NCBI RefSeq assembly: GCF_005490785.1
Contig: NZ_CP027295.1
Coordinates: forward strand, 1,922,001 to 1,986,000
DNA: 64,000 nucleotides
Source: Brachybacterium sp. SGAir0954
GTDB lineage: Bacteria; Actinomycetota; Actinomycetes; Actinomycetales; Dermabacteraceae
Direction: 5' to 3'
This document shows positions 43,967 to 52,108 of this stretch, one piece after another; the first letter of the stretch is position 1; the number at the start of each line of letters is the position of its first letter. The notes under the pieces were generated by a model. The model did no database searches, was not told the DNA's origin, and saw only the letters and a program-made list of their open reading frames with translations. The position numbers and the translations under genes were made by a program.

Positions 43967-44002
43967 CAGCAGGCCCCCGGGGACGTCCTCGGGGGCCTGC
44001 TG
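43967..44002. terminator. Strong terminator after rdgB
   Basis: A perfect 13-bp stem (43967-43979 with 43990-44002) with a 10-nt loop lies between rdgB and the convergent NUDIX gene. Confidence 0.85.
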
Positions 44003-44036
44003 CCGTCTCGTGGCGTGCGCGCGGCGGCGCGAGGGC

Positions 44037-44573
44037 TCAGATCACCCCGGCGTGCGCGAGGGCGCGGCGCACGACGATGTCGTGACCGCCCTCCATCTCG
44101 TCGAGGATCGTGGAGTCCAGGAGCTCCTGCACGGGCAGCCAGGCCAGCTCGAGGGCGTCCTCCTGCGGCTCGGTCTCCCCGCCCATCGGGACGAGGTAGG
44201 CGAGGGAGATCGCGTGCTGCCGCGGATCGGTGAACAGGGACTGCCCCGGGGTGGGGAAGTACTCGGCGACGGTGAAGGGCGTCGGGGACGCGGGGATCCG
44301 CGGCATGGCCATCGGCCCGAGGTCCTTCTCGACGTGACGGGCGATCGCCTCGCGCAGGGTCTCGTGGACGAGCACGCGGCCGGAGATGATCGTGCGCACG
44401 ATCCGGCCGCTGCCGGAGGCGCGCAGGAGCAGGCCCACGTCGGTGACGGTCCCGTCCACGTCGGTGCGCACGGGCACGACGTCCACGTAGGGGATGGGCA
44501 GGAGGCGGCGCAGCTCGGTGATGCGCTCCGGCTCGAACCAGGCTCCCTCGGTGTCGACGGCGGTGCGGTTCAC
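44037..44573 (-). CDS. NUDIX-family protein (DUF4916)
   Basis: A 178-residue protein similar to actinobacterial NUDIX-related DUF4916 proteins (WFEPERITELRRLLPIPYVDVVPVR, given here as the pattern W-F, then P-Y-V-D-V-V-P-V-R; later PTPFTVAEYFPTP and HAISLAYLVPMGG). The canonical Nudix box GX5EX7REUXEEXGU is not clear; LVHETLREAIARHVEKDLG occupies its place. Pyrophosphatase activity is therefore uncertain. Confidence 0.75.
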   Translation of the reverse strand: MNRTAVDTEGAWFEPERITELRRLLPIPYVDVVPVRTDVDGTVTDVGLLLRASGSGRIVRTIISGRVLVHETLREAIARHVEKDLGPMAMPRIPASPTPFTVAEYFPTPGQSLFTDPRQHAISLAYLVPMGGETEPQEDALELAWLPVQELLDSTILDEMEGGHDIVVRRALAHAGVI

Positions 44574-44642
44574 GGTGTCTCCTCGGTGGTGTGTCGACGG
44601 ATCGGTCCAGGCGGCCGGTGCCGCCGGTGGGGCGGTCCCGCG

Positions 44643-45293
44643 TCAGTCGCGGGCGGGCTCGAGGCCCTGCGGGCGCAGATGGAGGTCCTCGAGGGCGAAG
44701 CGGGGGGAGCGGTCGCGCGGCACGGTGACGGCCGGGAACTCGACCTCGTCACCGGCGACCATGCGCACCCGCCAGGTCTCGCCCTCGACCTCGATGAGGG
44801 AGAGGGTCCCGTTCGGGATCGAGGGCAGGTGCTCGCCGGTGACGCCGGAGAGCAGCAGGCGGATGAGCGTGCCGTGGGCGACGATCAGGACGTTCTTCCC
44901 GGGGTGCTGCTCGGCGAGGTCCTCGAGCGCCTCGGCGGCGCGGTCCACGACGGACTGGGTGGTCTCGCGGCCGGGGAAGGCGCGGCCGGGGTAGCGCTCC
45001 TCCATATCGGCCACGGGGTTGCCCTCCGCGGCGCCCCAGTCGATCTCCACGAGCCGCGGCTCGGTGCCCGCGACGGGGATGTCGTGGTCCTCCGCGATGA
45101 TCCGCGCGGTCTCCTCCGCCCGGGAGAGGGAGGAGGACATCGCGAGATCCCAGTCGACCGGGGGGACGGTGTCGAGCGCGACGTGGGCCTGCTCGCGCCC
45201 CGTCTCGTTCAGCGGCACGTCGCTGGATCCCTGGAAGAGGCCCTGCCGGTTGTACTCCGTCTGGCCGTGGCGGACGAGACCGAACAGGGTCAT
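44643..45293 (-). CDS. Histidine phosphatase (phosphoglycerate mutase-like)
   Basis: A 216-residue branch-1 histidine phosphatase. The RHG catalytic motif is LVRHGQTEYNRQGLFQG, the second-half catalytic His is in LIVAHGTLIRLLL, and the Glu acid is in VEIDWGAAEGNP. It is likely a small-molecule phosphatase rather than a glycolytic mutase; substrate unknown. The ATG at 45293 has a GGAG 7 nt upstream. Confidence 0.9.
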   Translation of the reverse strand: MTLFGLVRHGQTEYNRQGLFQGSSDVPLNETGREQAHVALDTVPPVDWDLAMSSSLSRAEETARIIAEDHDIPVAGTEPRLVEIDWGAAEGNPVADMEERYPGRAFPGRETTQSVVDRAAEALEDLAEQHPGKNVLIVAHGTLIRLLLSGVTGEHLPSIPNGTLSLIEVEGETWRVRMVAGDEVEFPAVTVPRDRSPRFALEDLHLRPQGLEPARD

Positions 45294-45404
45294 CGGGGAT
45301 CTCCTCGAGGTCGGTGCGTGCGGGCGGTCGCGGCGCACGCCCGCCAGCGTACCGTCGGTGGTCGGCGCGGTGATCGGCGTGCCGCCCGTGGGGCGGGGCT
45401 GGGG

Positions 45405-45857
45405 TCAGTGCGCCTCGGCCGTGCGCGAGTCGGTGAGGGGGAGCGCGCCCCATCCGGCGAGCAGCCCCACGACCACCGCGAGCGCGCCGTCGGTGAGCGC
45501 CACGCCGTGGTGGAAGAGCGTGACGAGCGCGGTGTCCCAGGTGCCGGCGGGCAGCACGGAGGCGACGAGGACGGCGATGAGCGTGCCCGCGAGGGCGGTG
45601 CCGATGCTCGTCCCGAGCTCCTGGGCGGTGTCGTTGAGAGCGGCGCCGAGCGAGGTGCGGTTCTGCGGCATCGCCTCGACGAGGGCGACGGCGCAGATGA
45701 TCATCACCGTGCGCATCCCGAGGGTGAGCACGACCATGGCCGCGGCGATCATCGGGAGATTCGCGAGGCCGGCGACGAGCGGGCTCCAGCCGTTCGCGTA
45801 CTGGAAGTGCAGGATCAGGCCGAACATCATGCCGGCGATGGCGAGGGAGGAACCCAT
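45405..45857 (-). pseudogene. Remnant of a DHA2-type MFS drug exporter
   Basis: About 150 codons match only the C-terminal half of EmrB/QacA-type exporters. MFGLILHFQYANGWSPLVAGL corresponds to TM9-10 of the family, and SLGAALNDTAQELGTSIGTAL to the conserved segment before TM13. The roughly 50 residues that normally lie between these (arginine-rich loop and TM11) are absent: VVLTL runs directly into GMRTVMIICAVALVEAMPQ. The N-terminal 250 or so residues are missing as well, and upstream sequence to the tRNA is not MFS-like. This is a decayed gene with a 5' loss and an internal in-frame deletion. Confidence 0.7.
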
Positions 45858-46078
45858 CTGCGCGAGGGCTGCGCAGGAAGGCCGACGGGACGTCCTGACG
45901 CCGTTCGCGGGTGACGGGGCACCGCGCCGACGTCGCCGTCGAGCCCGTCGCGTCCCTCTCCCCGGTGGGCACCGCCCGCACCTCCGCGAGCCGCCTGCCC
46001 GGCCCCCCGCCCGGGCCCGCGCGCAGCTGGTCGTCACCGCCGACGGGTCCGCGATCCTCGTGCCCGGCGGCCGTCGCG

Positions 46079-46160
46079 TGCGCGAGGGGGGACTCGAACC
46101 CCCACGCCCTGGGGCACTGGAACCTAAATCCAGCGCGTCTACCGATTCCGCCACTCGCGC
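46079..46160 (-). tRNA. tRNA-Leu (anticodon TAG)
   Basis: An 82-nt cloverleaf with acceptor GCGCGAG/CTCGCGC, the Leu D-arm GTGGCGGAATCGGTAGAC, anticodon stem-loop CTGGA-TTTAGGT-TCCAG (anticodon TAG), a long variable arm (GTGCCCCAGGGCGT) and T-arm GGGGGTTCGAGTCCCCC. The discriminator is A; CCA is not encoded. Confidence 0.95.
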
Positions 46161-46225
46161 GCCGGACCAGGGTAGCCGCAACCGGTAGGCTTCCCGGGTC
46201 ACGTCCCCGTCCCACAGGAGAAGCA

Positions 46226-46981
46226 ATGAGCGCCCTCGCAGGCAAGACCGCCGTCGTCACCGGATCCTCCCGAGGCGTCGGCGCCTCCACCGCGAAGCAG
46301 CTTGCCGCCCAGGGTGCGAACGTCGTCGTCAACTACCGCCAGAAGGCGCCCCGCGCGAACAAGGTCGTCGCGGAGATCGAGGCCGCCGGCGGCCACGCGA
46401 TCGCCGTCGGCGCCGATCTCACCGATCCTGCGGGCGTCCGCTCCCTGCTGCAGGCCGCGGTGGACACCTTCGGCGGCCTCGACCTGCTCGTCCTGAACGC
46501 CTCCGGCGGCATGGAGAGCGACCTCGGCGAGGACTACGCGATGAAGCTCAACCGCGACGCCCAGGACGACGCCCTCACCGCCGGTCTCGAGCACCTCGGC
46601 GAGGGCTCGCGCGTCGTGTTCGTGACGAGCCACCAGGCGCACTTCATCAACGAGGTGGAGACCATGGCGCAGTACGAGGCCGTCGCCCGCTCCAAGCGCG
46701 CCGGTGAGGACGCGCTCACCGCGCGCCTCCCCGAGCTCGCCGAGAAGGGCGTCTCCCTCGTGGTCGTCTCCGGGGACATGATCGAGGGCACCGTGACCGC
46801 GACCCTGCTGAACCGTGCCGAGCCGGGCGCCCTCGAGGCGCGGCGCGAGGCCGCCGGCCGGCTCTACTCGGTGGACGAGTTCGCGACCGAGGTCGTGAAG
46901 GCTGCGACCGCCGACGTCCCCTCCGGACACGTCGAGCTCGTGGGCGGTGCGGGCGACTTCCTCGCCCGCACCCAGGGCTGA
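46226..46981 (+). CDS. Short-chain dehydrogenase/reductase with atypical active site
   Basis: A 251-residue Rossmann-fold SDR. The nucleotide-binding motif is TGSSRGVGASTAKQ, with NASGG at the cofactor loop. The catalytic Ser is plausible in VTSHQAHF. The usual YxxxK is absent: the segment reads QYEAVARSKRAGEDAL, so Lys is seven rather than four residues after Tyr. The same unusual pattern, with VARSKRAGEDAL, is familiar from actinobacterial homologues annotated as SDRs. CAGGAGAAG precedes the ATG. Substrate unknown. Confidence 0.85.
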   Translation: MSALAGKTAVVTGSSRGVGASTAKQLAAQGANVVVNYRQKAPRANKVVAEIEAAGGHAIAVGADLTDPAGVRSLLQAAVDTFGGLDLLVLNASGGMESDLGEDYAMKLNRDAQDDALTAGLEHLGEGSRVVFVTSHQAHFINEVETMAQYEAVARSKRAGEDALTARLPELAEKGVSLVVVSGDMIEGTVTATLLNRAEPGALEARREAAGRLYSVDEFATEVVKAATADVPSGHVELVGGAGDFLARTQG

Positions 46982-47034
46982 TCCCCGCTCGCGATACGAT
47001 TCCCGCAACCGAGACCGCAACCCGCACGGAGGCA

Positions 47035-47517
47035 ATGGTGGCCAAGAAGCAGAGCCTGGACGACATGCGCGACGAGGCCTACCGGCGTCAGGACAACCTC
47101 GCCGCTGACATCGACGAGCTGATCGACCGCGTCAATCCCAAGAATGCAGCGCTGCGCTGGAAGAACGAGCTCGTCGCGTCGCTGAAGGGTTTCTCCGACG
47201 CCGGTGACGGGAAGTCCCCCGCGGTGCCCCTGAAGGCCATCGCGGGCGGCGTCATCGGCGTGGCGGTGCTGGGAGCGGGCGTCGCGATCGCGGTCGCCGC
47301 CTCCCGCCGCGAGCCCACCCGCGGTCAGAAGGCCGCGAAGGCCATCAAGCAGGGCCGCAAGCAGACCGGTCGGTCTGCGAAGGACGTCCAGAAGGCCCTG
47401 AAGAAGTCCACCCTGCCGGGGACCGACGAGGCCGAGCGCTACGCCGGCGAGCTCGCGTCGCTCCTGCAGGAGGCCGCGAAGCGCGCGGAGAAGAAGGCCG
47501 CGGCCGTCGGCCGCTGA
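47035..47517 (+). CDS. DUF3618-like small membrane protein
   Basis: A 160-residue protein. The N-terminal amphipathic segment LAADIDELIDRVNPKNAALRW resembles the DUF3618 pattern. One TM helix follows (about residues 66-90, IAGGVIGVAVLGAGVAIAVAA) and then a long Lys/Arg/Ala-rich cytoplasmic tail. CGGAGG lies 3-4 nt before the ATG. TACGAT near 46,994 could be the -10. It is followed by a perfect terminator. Function unknown. Confidence 0.75.
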   Translation: MVAKKQSLDDMRDEAYRRQDNLAADIDELIDRVNPKNAALRWKNELVASLKGFSDAGDGKSPAVPLKAIAGGVIGVAVLGAGVAIAVAASRREPTRGQKAAKAIKQGRKQTGRSAKDVQKALKKSTLPGTDEAERYAGELASLLQEAAKRAEKKAAAVGR

Positions 47518-47531
47518 TCGTTCTCTCCGAC

Positions 47532-47573
47532 CGGACGCCCCGGGCCCGCCTCAGCGCGGCCCCGGGGCGTCCG
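47532..47573. terminator. Bidirectional terminator
   Basis: A perfect 13-bp stem CGGACGCCCCGGG/CCCGGGGCGTCCG (47532-47544 with 47561-47573) lies between convergent genes. Confidence 0.85.
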
Positions 47574-47576
47574 TCG

Positions 47577-48014
47577 TCAGTGCGAGCCCGGCGCGTTCGT
47601 CAGCTCGCCGGAGACGTACAGCCACGTGCCGTCCTCCCGCACGAAGCTCGAGCGCTCCCGCAGCTCCCGCCGCCCCTCCGGGGTGCGGGCGATCGCGGTG
47701 AACTCCACGATCCCCTCGGCGTCGAAGGGCCCGCCCGCCTCGGTCGCCGTGACCAGCAGTTGCTTCCACACGAACCCGTCGTCGAAGGAGGACTCGAGGT
47801 CCCGGTAGGAGGGGCTCGTGCGGGGGTGCCAGGTGCGCAGCAGGTGATCGGCGTCGTGGACCACGTTGGCGGTGAAGCGCGAGCGCATGAGCGCCTCCGC
47901 GGTGGCGGCGCGCTTCGTGCCCGCGAGCAGCGGACCGCAGCATCCGCCGACGGTGTCGCCGCTCCCGCAGGGGCAGCGGGCTGAGTCCTCGAGGGGCGTG
48001 GGGGAGATGCTCAT
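47577..48014 (-). CDS. YchJ-family SEC-C motif protein
   Basis: A 145-residue protein of the YchJ family. The N-terminal SEC-C-like zinc motif is CPCGSGDTVGGCCGPLL, followed by AEALMRSRFTAN and the NTF2-like core (DHLLRTWHPRTSPSY, VEFTAIAR, SSFVREDGTWLYVSG). Function is not established. The ATG at 48014 lies 6 nt after a GATAAT hexamer on the minus strand, so the message may be leaderless; the longer frame upstream is an Arg-rich non-homologous extension. Confidence 0.9.
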   Translation of the reverse strand: MSISPTPLEDSARCPCGSGDTVGGCCGPLLAGTKRAATAEALMRSRFTANVVHDADHLLRTWHPRTSPSYRDLESSFDDGFVWKQLLVTATEAGGPFDAEGIVEFTAIARTPEGRRELRERSSFVREDGTWLYVSGELTNAPGSH

Positions 48015-48026
48015 CCCCCGATTATC
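48015..48026 (-). promoter_or_regulatory. -10 element for the YchJ-family gene (minus strand)
   Basis: GATAAT (48026-48021 on the minus strand) is followed by 6 nt and the ATG at 48014. Confidence 0.45.
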
Positions 48027-48115
48027 GGGGCGGCGGGGGTCGGCGCGGTGCGGCCGTCGCCGCGAGCGTGCCGAGCGCCTCATCGTGTGCGGCGGATTCC
48101 CCGGGTGTACGCCCG

Positions 48116-48130
48116 TACGCTTGGCCCATG
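48116..48130 (+). promoter_or_regulatory. Leaderless promoter -10 element
   Basis: TACGCT at 48116-48121 is followed by 6 nt and the ATG at 48128. Confidence 0.6.
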
Positions 48131-48712
48131 AAGCCCTTCCAGATCGATGAGAACGACCCGCGCCCCGCGATCGAGCGCATGCAGGCAGGGGACTGGTACA
48201 TCGCGGACGACCCCGCGATCCAGCAGGCCTACCGCCGCGCCCTCGAGGCCGCCGCCCGCTTCGAGCGCGCCTATCCCGAGGACCCCGACGGCTCCCAGGA
48301 GATCCTCCGCGGGCTGCTCGGCGAGCTCGGCGAGGGCGCCCACGTGCGCGCCCCGCTGCGCCTGGACTACGGCACCCAGCTGCACATCGGCGCGGGCACC
48401 TTCGTGAACTACGGGCTCACCGCCCTGGACGTCGTGGACATCCGGATCGGGAAGGGTTGCCAGCTGGGCCCGAACATCCAGCTGCTGACCCCGATCCACC
48501 CGCTCGAGGCCGAGCCCCGCCGGGCCGGCTGGGAGGCCGCGGAGCCGATCACCATCGGGGACAACGTGTGGATCGGCGGCGGGGCGACGATCATCGGCGG
48601 CGTGAGCATCGGCGCGGACTCCGTGATCGGCGCCGGCTCCGTGGTGACCAGGGACGTCCCCGCGAGCTCCCTCGCGGTCGGCAGCCCCGCGAAGGTCATC
48701 CGCACACTCTGA
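48128..48712 (+). CDS. Maltose/galactoside O-acetyltransferase-family protein
   Basis: A 194-residue left-handed beta-helix acetyltransferase of the LacA/Maa/NodL family that moves acetyl from acetyl-CoA to a sugar hydroxyl. An N-terminal helical Mac domain (MQAGDWYIADDP) is followed by hexapeptide repeats such as TFVNYGLTALDVVDIRIG, and the catalytic His region LLTPIHPLEAEPRRAG. The acetyl-CoA site is in NVWIGGGATIIGGVSIGADSVIGAGSVVTRD, abbreviated here to the pattern V-W-I-G-G-G-A-T-I. The ATG is leaderless. A very strong terminator follows. Confidence 0.92.
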   Translation: MKPFQIDENDPRPAIERMQAGDWYIADDPAIQQAYRRALEAAARFERAYPEDPDGSQEILRGLLGELGEGAHVRAPLRLDYGTQLHIGAGTFVNYGLTALDVVDIRIGKGCQLGPNIQLLTPIHPLEAEPRRAGWEAAEPITIGDNVWIGGGATIIGGVSIGADSVIGAGSVVTRDVPASSLAVGSPAKVIRTL

Positions 48713-48722
48713 GCGCACAGCA

Positions 48723-48761
48723 GAGAGGGGCCCCGCCGTCGTGGACGGCGGGGCCCCTCTC
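48723..48761. terminator. Very strong hairpin terminator
   Basis: An 18-bp perfect stem (48723-48740 with 48744-48761) with a 3-nt loop separates two convergent genes. Confidence 0.9.
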
Positions 48762-48781
48762 CGCTCTGGGAGCTGCTGCGC

Positions 48782-49678
48782 TCAGCGGCGGGACCAGCCC
48801 GGGGTGGAGGGGCCGACGGTGGGGCGCCAGCCCGTCTCCGACATGAAGCGCACCGAGGAGACGCGCAGCGAGCGCCGCTGCGTCTCGAGCCGGGTGCCGA
48901 CGATCGCCTGCGTGATCTCCGGGTAGAACTTCGCCGGGGCCGAGGCGCCGGCCTCCGTGGCGAGGTCCTTCGCCCAGCGACCCTTCGTGATCGGCTCCCC
49001 GCCCACGTTGTAGAACCCGCTGCCGGCGCGGAGGGCGGCCACGAAGGCGCGACCCGCGTCGCTGTGGTGCAGCAGGGTGATGTAGTCCTGCTGGCCGCCC
49101 AGGAGGATCGGGTCGCCCTGGCGGACGGCCTTCAGGGCATGCGTGGTGTGCTGGTCACGGCCGAACAGCTGGCCGAGGCGCAGCACGACGGCGGTGCGGC
49201 CCGCGGTCGCGAAGTCGACGGCGGCGCGCATCTCCCGGACGCGCGGGCGGAACGCCTGGTTGCGCACGGAGAGCGGCTCGTCCTCGCCGATCCAGTCCGA
49301 TCCGTTGCTCGGGTAGAGGTACACCGTGGACTCCTGGACCAGGTGCCTGGCACCGGCGTGCGCGGCGGCCTCGGCGATCGCGACGGAGGCCTCGAGGTGG
49401 AGGCGGTCGTCCTCGCGCCAGGCGAGGGGGCGCAGGCCGGACATGCCGACGGGCACGTGGGCGAGGGTGTTGATCACGACGTCGTGGCCGCGGAACGCGC
49501 GGGCGAGGTCCCCGGAGGAGAAGACGTCCGCGACGACGGCGCTGCCGCCGCGCCCCTCGATGATGGGGACGCCGGAGTCACGACGGGTGACCCCGGTGAC
49601 CTCGTGGCCCGCGGCGACCAGTGCCTCGACGGCCTCCTGGCCGAGCACGCCGGTGGCTCCGGTGACGGCGATCCTCAC
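48782..49678 (-). CDS. NAD-dependent epimerase/dehydratase-like atypical SDR
   Basis: A 298-residue atypical SDR. The Rossmann motif is VTGATGVLGQEAV. HLVQESTVYLYPSNG occupies the Ser/Tyr region, without a clear YxxxK. The C-terminal half contains RLGQLFGRDQHTTHAL and a substrate domain with GGEPITKGRWAKDLA. It could be a nucleoside-sugar epimerase or an NmrA-like regulator; substrate unknown. Starts from an ATG that is preceded by a GGAGG-like sequence (AGGAGGTCTGCGTG). Confidence 0.8.
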   Translation of the reverse strand: MRIAVTGATGVLGQEAVEALVAAGHEVTGVTRRDSGVPIIEGRGGSAVVADVFSSGDLARAFRGHDVVINTLAHVPVGMSGLRPLAWREDDRLHLEASVAIAEAAAHAGARHLVQESTVYLYPSNGSDWIGEDEPLSVRNQAFRPRVREMRAAVDFATAGRTAVVLRLGQLFGRDQHTTHALKAVRQGDPILLGGQQDYITLLHHSDAGRAFVAALRAGSGFYNVGGEPITKGRWAKDLATEAGASAPAKFYPEITQAIVGTRLETQRRSLRVSSVRFMSETGWRPTVGPSTPGWSRR

Positions 49679-49906
49679 GCAGACCTCCTGTGCGGTGGTG
49701 GCGGACCGCCCGGGGTGCGACGGTCCGGGCGTCCGAGTCTAGGAGGTCGAGTCTAGGCGATCCTCCAGGTGGGGCCGGGGAGTCGGCTGGATGGCGGGCG
49801 CGGGGCCGTGGCGGGCGCGCCGGGCGGTCGTCGCTGTCAGCTCCCTCACAGAGGGCCCTCTGGAGTTGGCGCACGGCCGGACGGGCGGTAATGTTCTTCT
49901 CCGTTG

Positions 49907-49980
49907 GCGCCATTAGCTCAGTTGGTTAGAGCAGCTGACTCTTAATCAGCGGGTCCGGGGTTCGAGTCCCTGATGGCGCA
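49907..49980 (+). tRNA. tRNA-Lys (anticodon CTT)
   Basis: A 74-nt cloverleaf with acceptor GCGCCAT/ATGGCGC, D-arm GCTCAGTTGGTTAGAGC, anticodon stem-loop CTGACTCTTAATCAG (anticodon CTT) and T-arm CCGGGGTTCGAGTCCCTG (one mismatch). CCA is not encoded. It is followed immediately by a terminator. Confidence 0.96.
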
Positions 49981-49988
49981 CCCGATGT

Positions 49989-50020
49989 GAAGCCCCTCGG
50001 TCGAGAGACCGAGGGGCTTC
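49989..50020 (+). terminator. tRNA-Lys terminator
   Basis: A perfect 14-bp stem (49989-50002 with 50007-50020) closed by a GAGA tetraloop. Confidence 0.85.
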
Positions 50021-50098
50021 GTCGTTCCCGGGTCATGTCGGCCGACGATCCGGCCCGGTGCCCGGCGTCGCCCGGCCCGGTGACTGGCATCCCGGATC

Positions 50099-50156
50099 CA
50101 TGTCCGTTTGCGCGGCTGAGTTCCCGTTGTGGAACCCCAGCGCGCAAACGGACATG
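50099..50156. repeat. Long inverted repeat (58-nt hairpin)
   Basis: A perfect 16-bp inverted repeat CATGTCCGTTTGCGCG / CGCGCAAACGGACATG (50099-50114 with 50141-50156) flanks 26 nt. The inner part also pairs (GCTGAGTTCC against GGAACCCCAGC, one bulge), which leaves a loop of about 6 nt. It lies between tRNA-Lys and the leftward epimerase gene. It may be a terminator for that gene or a dispersed palindromic unit. Confidence 0.7.
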
Positions 50157-50220
50157 CCCCAGGGGACCATCGGCCCTCGGGTCGGGGTGGGCCAGTCAGG
50201 TCTGGTGCGGGGCGTGGTGG

Positions 50221-51003
50221 TCAGGACCCGGCGGGCCAGGTGTCGGGGACGTCGGCCCCGCCCTCGACGACGTGCTCGCGGGCGCCCGGGAGGTCCACCC
50301 ACGAGTCCTGCGGCCGGTACCCGAGCTCGAGCGTCGTGTTGGTCATCGACCAGCGGCGGTTGGGGTTGTCGGAGATCGCGTAGTAGAGGCCGAAGGTGCT
50401 CTCCGCCTCGATCGCGCGGCGCACCACGCGCACGCAGTCCCCGGGGCTCAGCCACATCGCGCGCAGCACGTCCTCCTCCGCCTCGAGCGGGTCCTCGGTG
50501 ACCCAGCCGATGCGCAGGGAGATCACGTCGAGGCCGTGCTCGTCGTGGTAGAAGCGGCCCAGCGCCTCGCCGAAGATCTTCGAGACGCCGTAGAGCGAGT
50601 CGGCGCGGGGGAGCGTGTCCGGGTAGACGGGCCACTGCTCGAGGCGGTCGTACATGCCCATCGCATGGTTCGAGGAGGCGAGGACCACGCGGCGCACGCC
50701 GGCCTCGCGGGCGGCCTCGAGGACGTTGCGGGTGCCCACGATGTTCGCGCCCAGCACGTCGTCCCAGGTGGACTCCGGGGAGGCGGCGCCCGCGAGGTGG
50801 ACGACGGTGTCCACGCCGTCCATGAGGGCGAGCACCTCGGGGTAGGCGGAGATGTCGGCCGTGTGCAGGGCGCCCTCCTGCTCGGGGGTGCGCGGGGTGC
50901 GGCCGTGCTGGATCAGGTCGTACTCCTCGCCCAGCCCCTGGACGAGGTGGAGGCCCACGCCTCCGGTGGCTCCGGTGATGAGGACGCGGCGTCGTTCGTT
51001 CAT
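50221..51003 (-). CDS. NAD-dependent epimerase/dehydratase (uronate dehydrogenase-like SDR)
   Basis: A 260-residue extended SDR. ITGATGGVGLHLVQGL is the NAD site, VVHLAGAASPESTWDDVLGANIVGT the second strand region (core D-V-L-x-A-N-I-V-G-T). VLASSNHAMGMY holds the catalytic Ser, and YGVSK the catalytic Tyr and Lys. The active site is thus complete. SSNHAMG and SLRIGWVTEDP resemble uronate dehydrogenases, so oxidation of galacturonate or glucuronate is possible; this is inference. The ATG at 51003 has no strong ribosome-binding site. Confidence 0.85.
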   Translation of the reverse strand: MNERRRVLITGATGGVGLHLVQGLGEEYDLIQHGRTPRTPEQEGALHTADISAYPEVLALMDGVDTVVHLAGAASPESTWDDVLGANIVGTRNVLEAAREAGVRRVVLASSNHAMGMYDRLEQWPVYPDTLPRADSLYGVSKIFGEALGRFYHDEHGLDVISLRIGWVTEDPLEAEEDVLRAMWLSPGDCVRVVRRAIEAESTFGLYYAISDNPNRRWSMTNTTLELGYRPQDSWVDLPGAREHVVEGGADVPDTWPAGS

Positions 51004-51077
51004 GCCCCGATGATCCCGTCCCCGGGTGACCTGGGCAACACGCATACTGATCCTCATCGAGTCGAAGGGAACCCGTC

Positions 51078-51920
51078 ATGCCGACCGCCTACCCGTGGTA
51101 TTTCCGTTTCTCGTGGATCGCCGCCCTGGTGGTGGGGGTGGTCGCCTACGTCGTGCTCTTCGTCGTCATGCTGCTCACCCGGAACTCGACGATGCTCCCG
51201 AGCGTCCTGCTGGTCGGCGCGGCGACGGTCCCGCTCACGGTGCTGCTGTTCGCCCAGTCCAGCCGGGCCGGCGCTCTCGTGCCCACCCCCGTCGTGCTCG
51301 TCACGGTCGTGCTCGCCGGGCTCGTCGGCATCACGATCGCGGGGCTCGAGGAGTCGATCGCGGGGGCGCTCCTGGGCCGGGAGTCGATCCTGCTCGTGGG
51401 GGTCATCGAGGAGACCGCGAAGCTCGTGGTGCCGCTCGTGGTGCTCGCGACCGCGCACCGCACCACCCGCGGCGGCGGGATCGTCGTGGGGATCGCCGCG
51501 GGAACCGGCTTCGCGGTGCTCGAGACGATGGGCTACGGCTTCAACGCGCTCCTGGAGAGGGGCGGGGGCCTCGCCCAGCTGGACGCGACGCTCATCCTGC
51601 GGGGCGTGCTCGTCCCGGCGGGCCATGTGGCGTGGACCGGGGCGATCTGCGCGGCCCTGTGGCATCTCGTGGCCTCCTCGCGCAAGGTGCTCGCGGTCCT
51701 CGAGCTCGCGGCGACCTATGTCGCGGCGATCGTGCTGCACACCGCCTGGGACGCGACCTCCAGCATGGCGGTGCACGTGGTGATCGGCGTGGTGAGCGTC
51801 GGCGCGCTGCTCGTGCTCACACTGCGGGCGCACCGCGCGCACGTGCGGGCGGCGGTCGCTCGGGCGACGACGGTCGACGCGTCGTCCGCCGCACGTCCCG
51901 GCGGCGTGGCCCCGATCTGA
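51078..51920 (+). CDS. PrsW-family intramembrane metalloprotease
   Basis: A 280-residue polytopic membrane protein with about eight TM helices. PrsW motifs are present: VGVIEETAKLVVP (EE, putative zinc ligand), GTGFAVLETMGYG (E), GHVAWTGAICAALWH (H) and LHTAWDA (H). PrsW cleaves an anti-sigma factor in Bacillus; the actinobacterial targets are unknown. GAAGGGA lies 7 nt before the ATG. The last 35 residues are a cytoplasmic Ala/Arg tail. Confidence 0.88.
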   Translation: MPTAYPWYFRFSWIAALVVGVVAYVVLFVVMLLTRNSTMLPSVLLVGAATVPLTVLLFAQSSRAGALVPTPVVLVTVVLAGLVGITIAGLEESIAGALLGRESILLVGVIEETAKLVVPLVVLATAHRTTRGGGIVVGIAAGTGFAVLETMGYGFNALLERGGGLAQLDATLILRGVLVPAGHVAWTGAICAALWHLVASSRKVLAVLELAATYVAAIVLHTAWDATSSMAVHVVIGVVSVGALLVLTLRAHRAHVRAAVARATTVDASSAARPGGVAPI

Positions 51921-52055
51921 CCCACGGACATCGCGCTGGGGTCCGGGCGGGCGGGATGTCCGGATGGTCCGCACCACGATGTGACGGGTCCGACACCTGC
52001 GCGCTGCAATGGAGCAGGAAGAAATAAAGCGCGCACGCAACGAGTTGGCCCGGTG

Positions 52056-52075
52056 GGCCCGCTCCCGAGCGGGCC
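52056..52075 (+). other. Hairpin in the leader of the OYE gene
   Basis: GGCCCGCTC and GAGCGGGCC form a perfect 9-bp palindrome with 2 central bases. It ends about 33 nt before the GTG start and could be a terminator for the prsW-like gene, an attenuator or an operator. Confidence 0.4.
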
Positions 52076-52108
52076 GGAACATCCCCTCGTGCGAAGGAGA
52101 CCCCTCCG

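Noticed and set aside
45858-46078. Extension of the MFS remnant toward tRNA-Leu
   Set aside because: The frame is open, but the translated sequence is Arg/Pro-rich with no TM segments, so it is not part of the gene.
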